A stretch of DNA of 64,000 bases from Kingella denitrificans ATCC 33394 (GTDB lineage Bacteria; Pseudomonadota; Gammaproteobacteria; Burkholderiales; Neisseriaceae): positions 2,142,991 through 2,206,990 of the forward strand of contig NZ_GL870929.1 in assembly GCF_000190695.1 (NCBI RefSeq), written 5' to 3'. The notes beneath the pieces were generated by a model, which saw nothing but the letters and a program-made list of their open reading frames with translations, did not search any database and was not told the DNA's origin. Each line of letters starts with the position of its first letter. The first letter of the stretch is position 1. Shown piece by piece: positions 58,895-64,000 of the stretch. A program made the position numbers and the translations under genes.

Positions 58895-59469
58895 AGATTA
58901 AACTGATTGTCGGTTTGGGCAATCCGACCGCGGAATACGAACACACGCGGCACAATGCAGGTTTTTGGTTTTTGGACGAATTGGCATGGCAATGGAAGGC
59001 CACGTTCAAGAACGAGAAGAAATTTTTCGGCGATGTGGCGCGCGTTGCCCGTCCCGAAGGCGATGTCTGGCTGCTGAAACCGGACACTTACATGAATCTG
59101 TCGGGCAAGGCCGTACAGGCGCTGGCGAATTTCTACAAAATCCAGCCCGAAGAAATTCTGGTGGTGCACGACGAATTGGACATCGACTGCGGCGCCATCC
59201 GCTTCAAACTGGGCGGCGGCAACGGCGGGCACAACGGTTTGAAGGACATTCAGGCGAAGCTGGGCACACCGCAGTTTTACCGTTTGCGGCTGGGCATCGG
59301 CCATCCGGGCGATAAGCATTTGGTGGTGGGCTTCGTGCTGAACAAGCCTTCTGCGGCGGAGCGCGAGCTGATTGACCGCGCCATTGCCAAATCGCTGCGC
59401 GCGATGGACGATGTGATGGCCGGGCGGCAAGAAGACGTGGTGCGCTATCTGCACAGCAAACAAGAATAA
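58891..59469 (+). CDS. pth: Peptidyl-tRNA hydrolase
   Basis: 192 aa. MKIKLIVGLGNPTAEYEHTRHNAGF holds Asn11 and catalytic His21; LLKPDTYMNLSGKAVQAL and VVHDELDIDCGAIRFKLGGGNGGHNGLKD hold the remaining active-site residues. It recycles tRNA from released peptidyl-tRNA. Coupled to rnfH by an ATGA overlap. Confidence 0.97.
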   Translation: MKIKLIVGLGNPTAEYEHTRHNAGFWFLDELAWQWKATFKNEKKFFGDVARVARPEGDVWLLKPDTYMNLSGKAVQALANFYKIQPEEILVVHDELDIDCGAIRFKLGGGNGGHNGLKDIQAKLGTPQFYRLRLGIGHPGDKHLVVGFVLNKPSAAERELIDRAIAKSLRAMDDVMAGRQEDVVRYLHSKQE

Positions 59470-59517
59470 AAAGCAGCCTGCACTTTCACGTTCCTGCAAA
59501 AGTGCAGGCTGCTTTTG
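59470..59517. terminator. Inverted DUS pair downstream of pth
   Basis: AAGCAGCCTGCA at 59471-59482 and TGCAGGCTGCTT at 59503-59514 with A5 and T4 outside, extra CACTTT/AAAGTG pairing, touching the pth stop. Confidence 0.8.
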
Positions 59518-59557
59518 CACCGTCTGCCACTCAAATACAAAATACACGGACACCCTT

Positions 59558-59869
59558 ATGCATTATTTTTCCCTACACACCGAAGATGACGAACACGTCG
59601 GCTTCCTGATTATATATCCGCACGAAGACAGCCATCACCAAAGCGGCGATTTGGCGGTGAAGCTGCGCGAAGATTTGCCCGAAACGCTGCGGCGGCACGT
59701 TCAAGTGTTGGCGGAGTGGGAAAAGCAGCCTGCACTTTCGTGGGCGGTGGAAGGCGACAAAGTGGACGTATGGGACAGCGACGGCGATATCCGTGGCCGC
59801 ATCCGTGCCGAATACCTCACCATCGGCAACCATACCTTTATTTTGAATGACTTGACAGGAGCAGTGTGA
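59558..59869 (+). CDS. Hypothetical protein upstream of ccoS
   Basis: 103 aa, no signal peptide or membrane helix. Acidic N-terminus (MHYFSLHTEDDEHVGFLIIYPHEDSHHQSGD), LREDLPETLRRHVQVLAEWEKQPALSWAVEGDKVDVWDSDGDIRGRIRAE. I recognise no family. A DUS encodes EKQPAL. Its stop is three bases before the ccoS ATG, so the two are cotranscribed. Confidence 0.7.
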   Translation: MHYFSLHTEDDEHVGFLIIYPHEDSHHQSGDLAVKLREDLPETLRRHVQVLAEWEKQPALSWAVEGDKVDVWDSDGDIRGRIRAEYLTIGNHTFILNDLTGAV

Positions 59870-59872
59870 GCG

Positions 59873-60058
59873 ATGGAAAGTCTGTATATCCTGATTCCCA
59901 TCAGTATCGTATTGGCGTTTTTAATCGGCTATTTCTTTTGGTGGTCGGGCAAAAACGGTCAATTCGACGATTTGGAAGGCCCGGCGCACCGCATTTTGAT
60001 GGACGATGACGACACCTCGAAAACCTGCCCTTCACAGGACGAATCCGATGAAAAATGA
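59873..60058 (+). CDS. ccoS: cbb3-type cytochrome oxidase assembly protein CcoS
   Basis: 61 aa. MESLYILIPISIVLAFLIGYFFWW is one membrane helix, and SGKNGQFDDLEGPAHRILMDDDD is the diagnostic CcoS segment. It is needed for cofactor insertion into cbb3 oxidase. No other cco genes are in the window. Its end overlaps the next gene's ATG (60048). Confidence 0.92.
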   Translation: MESLYILIPISIVLAFLIGYFFWWSGKNGQFDDLEGPAHRILMDDDDTSKTCPSQDESDEK

Positions 60059-61343
60059 TTTTGCCTTTGCCAAAACGCGCCAATTTGCGCCGCTGTTCGG
60101 TACGCAGTTTTTGGGCGCGTTCAACGACAATCTTTTTAAAAACAGCCTGTTTGCATTGATTAGCTTTTACGGGCTGGGCAAAAACGACTGGCTGCCGCCC
60201 GAACAAATGCTGAATTTGGGCGCGCTACTGTTTGTGCTGCCGTATTTCCTGTTTTCCACGCTGGCCGGACAGCTCGCCACGCGCTTCGACAAAGCACGGC
60301 TGGCGCGCGCCGTCAAAGTGTTTGAAATGGCGATTATGGCGTTGGCCGGCTGGGGTTTTTCCGCTTCGTCCGCGCCAGTGCTGCTGCTGTGCCTGTTCCT
60401 GATGGGCGTGCATTCCACGATTTTCGGGCCGGTGAAATATGCCATCCTGCCCGAATATTTGGGCGAAAAGCATTTGCTGACGGGCAACGGCCTGATTGAA
60501 TCGGGTACGTTTCTGGCGATTTTGTTCGGCCAGATTCTCGGCACGGCGATGGCGGGGCACGGTTCGACGGTGCTGACGGTGGTCGTGTTTGTCGTGGCAG
60601 CGGCGGGGTTTGCCAGCAGCCTGTTTATGCCGTCCGCACCGCCGCAGAATCCGCAGGCGAAAATCCACTGGAATTTGTGGCGCGACACGAAAGAGCTGTG
60701 GCGGCAAATACGCGCGCAAAACGAATTGCGTACCGCCATTTTGGGCATTTCGTGGTTTTGGCTGGTGGGCGCGGTGTATACCACGCAGCTGCTCACGTTC
60801 ACGCAGCTGCATTTGGGCGGCAATGCCAACGTGTTCAATTTGATGCTGACGCTGTTTTCCATCGGTATTGCCGCAGGTTCGGTGCTGTGCAGCAAGGCCA
60901 GCAAAGGCAGCCTGCACTTGATTTGGGTGCTGTTCGGCGGCATCGGCTTGAGTATTTTCGGCGGTTTGCTGGTGTATCTCACCCACACGCTGCATTTTGC
61001 CGGCCAGCCGTTGCAGGGCATCGGGCAATTTTTGCAGCGCGGCCATGCGTATCCCATCATGCTGGCTATGCTAGGCATCGGCTTTTTCGGCGGATTTTTC
61101 TCCGTACCGCTTTATACATGGCTGCAAATGCGCTCGTCCGACGAATTCCGCGCGCACGCCATCGCCGCCAACAATATTGCCAATGCCGTGTTTATGGTGG
61201 CGGCCGCCATCGCCAGCGCGGTGCTGCTGAAACTGTTCGACAGCGTCCTGCTGCTGTATTTGCTGGTGGCGGTGGGCAATTTGCCTATGTTGGCGTATTT
61301 GGTTTACCGTTATCCGGCCATTTCCCGCCGCCAAGCCGGATAA
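60048..61343 (+). CDS. MFS transporter, LplT-like (lysophospholipid transporter family)
   Basis: 431 aa, about 12 helices. FAPLFGTQFLGAFNDNLFKNSLFALISFYGL, FGPVKYAILPEYLGEKHLLTGNGLIESGTFLAILFGQILG are the LplT signatures. LplT flips lysophospholipids for re-acylation; the usual fused or adjacent acyltransferase gene (aas) is not seen here. The ATG at 60048 lies within the end of ccoS (11-base overlap). A DUS-like sequence encodes GSLHLIW. Confidence 0.88.
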   Translation: MKNDFAFAKTRQFAPLFGTQFLGAFNDNLFKNSLFALISFYGLGKNDWLPPEQMLNLGALLFVLPYFLFSTLAGQLATRFDKARLARAVKVFEMAIMALAGWGFSASSAPVLLLCLFLMGVHSTIFGPVKYAILPEYLGEKHLLTGNGLIESGTFLAILFGQILGTAMAGHGSTVLTVVVFVVAAAGFASSLFMPSAPPQNPQAKIHWNLWRDTKELWRQIRAQNELRTAILGISWFWLVGAVYTTQLLTFTQLHLGGNANVFNLMLTLFSIGIAAGSVLCSKASKGSLHLIWVLFGGIGLSIFGGLLVYLTHTLHFAGQPLQGIGQFLQRGHAYPIMLAMLGIGFFGGFFSVPLYTWLQMRSSDEFRAHAIAANNIANAVFMVAAAIASAVLLKLFDSVLLLYLLVAVGNLPMLAYLVYRYPAISRRQAG

Positions 61344-61350
61344 TCCCGCA

Positions 61351-61394
61351 AAAGCAGCCTGCACTTGGCAATTATGATGTGCAGGCTGCTTTTA
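61351..61394. terminator. Inverted DUS pair downstream of the LplT-like gene
   Basis: AAGCAGCCTGCA at 61352-61363 and TGCAGGCTGCTT at 61380-61391 followed by T2, seven bases after the stop. Confidence 0.75.
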
Positions 61395-61464
61395 CGCACG
61401 GAAATACGCTACAATGACCCACGTTTTTTTATCTGCATGATGTATTTTTTAGAGGAGCCGCAAC

Positions 61465-63147
61465 ATGAAGTCTGACGTAGAAATCGCACAAGCCGCCGAT
61501 ATCCGGCACATCAACGAGATTGCCGAAAAATTGGGCTTGCAGCCCGACCAACTGGAGCATTACGGCAAATACAAAGCCAAAGTCAATCCGGACGACGCAT
61601 TCAAACTGCCCAAAAAACAAGGGCGGCTGGTGCTGGTCACCGCCATCAACCCCACGCCCGCCGGCGAAGGGAAAACCACCGTTACCATCGGTCTGACCGA
61701 CGCATTGAACCACATCGGCAAAAAAGCCGTAGTTGCCATGCGCGAGCCTTCTTTGGGTCCTGTGTTCGGCATTAAAGGCGGTGCGGCGGGCGGCGGTTAT
61801 TCGCAAGTGCTGCCGATGGAAGACATCAACCTTCACTTCACGGGCGATTTCCATGCCATCGGCGCGGCAAACAACCTGCTGGCCGCCCTGCTGGACAACC
61901 ACATTTACCAAGGCAACGCATTGAATATCGATCCGAAACGCGTCTTGTGGCGGCGCGTTGTCGATATGAACGACCGCCAGTTGCGCAACATGATTAACGG
62001 CTTGGGTAAACCGACCGACGGCGTGATTCGCCCCGACGGTTTCGACATTACCGTGGCCAGCGAAGTGATGGCCGTGTTCTGCCTGTCGCGCGATTTGGTC
62101 GATTTGAAAACCCGTTTGGGCAATATTTTAGTGGCGTACACACACGATAACCAGCCCGTGTATGCCAAAGATTTGAAAGCGCAAGGCGCAATGGCCGCGT
62201 TGCTGAAAGACGCCATCAAGCCCAATTTGGTGCAGACCATTGCCGGCAGCCCGGCCTTTGTGCATGGCGGCCCGTTTGCCAATATCGCGCACGGCTGCAA
62301 TTCCGTATTAGCGACACGTTTGGCGCAACATTTGGGCGATTATGCCGTGACCGAGGCAGGCTTCGGCGCAGATTTGGGCGCGGAAAAATTCTGCGACATC
62401 AAATGCCGCCTGGCAGAACTGAAACCCGATGCCGCCGTGGTGGTGGCCACAGTACGCGCCCTGAAATACAACGGCGGCGTGGAGAAAAATGATTTGGGCG
62501 CGGAAAATGTGGCAGCGGTGCAGAAAGGCCTGCCCAACCTGCTGAAACATATCCACAATCTGAGAAATGTGTTTGGGCTGCCGGTGGTGGTGGCGATTAA
62601 CCGTTTCGTATCGGACAGCGATGCCGAATTGGCGGCGATAAAAGCAGCCTGCACCGAAGCCGGCGCGGAAGTTTCTTTAACCGAAGTGTGGGCGAAAGGC
62701 GGAGAAGGCGGTGCGGATTTGGCGCACAAAGTTGTTGCCGCTATCGATGCGCAACAGGAGCAATCGGCACCCGCATTCCAATTTGCCTATGATGCCAATG
62801 ACAGCATCCGCAATAAAATCCATGCCATCGCCACCAAGATTTATGGCGCGGCCGGTGTGGAATTCAGCGCGGAAGCACAAGCCGAAATCGCCAATCTTGA
62901 ACGTTTGGGCTTGGACAAGCTGCCGATCTGCATGGCGAAGACCCAATATTCCCTCAGCGACAATGCCAAATTGCTCGGATGTCCGAGCGGATTTACGGTC
63001 AATGTACGCGGCATTACCGTGTCGGCAGGCGCGGGCTTTATTGTGGCATTGTGCGGCACCATGATGAAAATGCCGGGATTGCCGAAAGTCCCAGCAGCCG
63101 AGCGTATCGATGTTGATGAGCACGGTGTTATCAGCGGATTGTTCTGA
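61465..63147 (+). CDS. fhs: Formate-tetrahydrofolate ligase
   Basis: 560 aa. The ATP loop TPAGEGKTT is at 64-72; MREPSLGPVFGIKGGAAGGGYSQVLPMEDINLHFTGD and EAGFGADLGAEKFCDIKCR are conserved. It makes 10-formyl-THF from formate for purine and fMet synthesis. A DUS encodes KAACTEAGA. GAGGAGCC precedes the ATG; a possible TACAAT lies upstream near 61410. Confidence 0.97.
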   Translation: MKSDVEIAQAADIRHINEIAEKLGLQPDQLEHYGKYKAKVNPDDAFKLPKKQGRLVLVTAINPTPAGEGKTTVTIGLTDALNHIGKKAVVAMREPSLGPVFGIKGGAAGGGYSQVLPMEDINLHFTGDFHAIGAANNLLAALLDNHIYQGNALNIDPKRVLWRRVVDMNDRQLRNMINGLGKPTDGVIRPDGFDITVASEVMAVFCLSRDLVDLKTRLGNILVAYTHDNQPVYAKDLKAQGAMAALLKDAIKPNLVQTIAGSPAFVHGGPFANIAHGCNSVLATRLAQHLGDYAVTEAGFGADLGAEKFCDIKCRLAELKPDAAVVVATVRALKYNGGVEKNDLGAENVAAVQKGLPNLLKHIHNLRNVFGLPVVVAINRFVSDSDAELAAIKAACTEAGAEVSLTEVWAKGGEGGADLAHKVVAAIDAQQEQSAPAFQFAYDANDSIRNKIHAIATKIYGAAGVEFSAEAQAEIANLERLGLDKLPICMAKTQYSLSDNAKLLGCPSGFTVNVRGITVSAGAGFIVALCGTMMKMPGLPKVPAAERIDVDEHGVISGLF

Positions 63148-63310
63148 ATTGAGTATTGATGAATTGGGAAAAGCAGCCTGCACACAGCTGCCGCGCGGTA
63201 AACTGCGCGCCGCGGCTGCCGCGCTAGAAACCTGTTTTTAAGATAAGGCAGCCTGAAAAACCATGCACATCCTGTCCGTCGTTTTATCCGCCCCCTATAA
63301 GGAGTCTGCC

Positions 63311-63769
63311 ATGAAAAAAAACCTTCCCCTTATCCTAAGCGCCGCCGTGCTATTGGCTGTTTCAGGCTGCCGCAGCGGTGCTTCGCCGCAGCTCAAGCGC
63401 GATATGGCGTCGATGACTGCCGCCCAGCGCGATGCGGTCGGCCGCGACGTCGCCCGCCGTTTCCGCCATGAAAAAGCAAGCATCGAAAACCGCGATATCC
63501 GCGTTAAAGACATCAGCTACCGCGCCGCGGACGATACTTTCGTTTATTCGATGGTGCTGAAAAACTACCACGACGTGCGCAAGGTCGATCCGGCGCGCCG
63601 CCGCCAGCTGGAAGCGGTGTACCGCCGCGACATCCGCAAGGAAACCTGCCACAACCGCGAATTGCGCGATCTAATGGTGCACGGCCGCTACGCCATCGAA
63701 TACCGCATCTTCACCACCAACGGCAAAATGCTGACCGCACCCGCCCGCGTTACCGCCCGCGACTGCTGA
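63311..63769 (+). CDS. Lipoprotein, unknown function
   Basis: 152 aa. MKKNLPLILSAAVLLAVSGC is a lipoprotein signal (lipobox AVSGC). The mature part is basic (MTAAQRDAVGRDVARRFRHEKASIENRDIRVKDISY) and ends with VYRRDIRKETCHNRELRDLM and TARDC; Cys pair may form a disulfide. AAGGAG is six bases before the ATG; an in-frame upstream ATG at 63263 is less likely. I do not recognise the family. Confidence 0.75.
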   Translation: MKKNLPLILSAAVLLAVSGCRSGASPQLKRDMASMTAAQRDAVGRDVARRFRHEKASIENRDIRVKDISYRAADDTFVYSMVLKNYHDVRKVDPARRRQLEAVYRRDIRKETCHNRELRDLMVHGRYAIEYRIFTTNGKMLTAPARVTARDC

Positions 63770-63783
63770 ACCGTCCGCATAAA

Positions 63784-63822
63784 AACGCCCGCTCCGGAAA
63801 TTCGGGGCGGGCGTTTTGTTGT
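63784..63822 (+). terminator. Intrinsic terminator after the lipoprotein gene
   Basis: AACGCCCGC at 63784-63792 pairs with GCGGGCGTT at 63807-63815, followed by TTGTTGTTT. Beyond it is an imperfect DUS pair (63831-63875) and about 125 bases with nothing recognisable. Confidence 0.85.
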
Positions 63823-64000
63823 TTGGCGGAGCCTGCCACTTTTATAGATAAAATCCAAGTGCAGGCTGCTTTTTTACATATTTTAAGATAAAAATGCGAG
63901 GTAGAAGTGAAAAAGTGTCGAACAAAATTCCCTTTTTTGATAGGTTGTTACAAAGGCATTGGTAAAATAATTTGTTTTAGGAGTTGCCAATTTTTTTCGG

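Noticed and set aside
1..64000. CRISPR array suggested by the very frequent 12-mers
   Set aside because: The repeats are not regularly spaced, occur in both orientations and inside genes; they are DNA uptake sequences. No tRNA or rRNA genes were recognised either.

Overview
The window looks like a chromosomal segment from a Neisseriaceae bacterium, most probably a Kingella or close relative. Two things point there. First, the 12-mer AAGCAGCCTGCA and its complement TGCAGGCTGCTT are scattered through genes and intergenic regions at a very high density. I recognise this as a DNA uptake sequence (DUS) dialect, which I recall as AA-king3DUS, assigned to a Kingella species; my best guess is K. oralis, from memory and unchecked. 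Second, gene content (pldA, mreBCD-mrdAB, DUF502 protein, PPK2, NhaD-type antiporter, CcoS) and two 106-bp Correia-type repeats (TATAGTGGATTAAAAT ends) are neisserial. Base composition is moderately GC-rich except for one AT-rich island at about 44.2-45.6 kb.

Layout. 0-8.3 kb: an edge fragment of a DJ-1/PfpI protein, a SemiSWEET transporter, gatB, an acyl-CoA synthetase/GNAT protein, a zinc alcohol dehydrogenase, an MFS symporter and a RidA protein. 8.4-12.2 kb: the Sec accessory operon yajC-secD-secF and mscL. 12.4-18.5 kb: nitroreductase, rsuA, NhaD-type antiporter, PHP phosphatase coupled to an isolated pseF, and small secreted or unknown proteins, one with an attenuator-like leader. 18.8-28.3 kb: aspS, an Ivy-type lysozyme inhibitor, tautomerase, DUF502 protein, pldA, then cmk-rpsA-ihfB and pdxJ-acpS. 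28.3-44.1 kb: a candidate small RNA, a CPA2 antiporter, an SDR protein lacking its catalytic Tyr, rluE, the dTDP-rhamnose genes rfbBADC, trpG, metX and metW with two small genes between them, yhbY, nrdB, ppk2 and recG. 44.2-47.2 kb: AT-rich membrane-protein genes and small unknowns. 47.3-51.7 kb: gatA and gatC on the same strand but split by three unusual genes (pilin-like protein, four-helix membrane protein, zinc-ribbon/PD-(D/E)XK nuclease). 51.8-57.5 kb: the complete elongasome operon mreB-mreC-mreD-mrdA-rodA. 57.5-63.8 kb: marC, ratA-rnfH-pth, ccoS, an LplT-like MFS protein, fhs and a lipoprotein.

The genes are mainly housekeeping: translation (gatCAB parts, aspS, rpsA, pth, rsuA, rluE, yhbY), secretion (Sec), envelope shape and surface (mre/mrd, rfb, pldA, pseF), and central metabolism (cmk, nrdB, fhs, pdxJ, acpS, metX/metW). 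No rRNA, tRNA, CRISPR array, intact insertion sequence or intact prophage was recognised. Many genes are bounded by inverted DUS pairs that fall in two geometries, one of which makes a bidirectional intrinsic terminator. The items most worth following are the gatC/gatA insertion with its Card1/Can2-like nuclease, the attenuator leader at 18.4 kb, the candidate sRNA at 28.5 kb and the AT-rich island.
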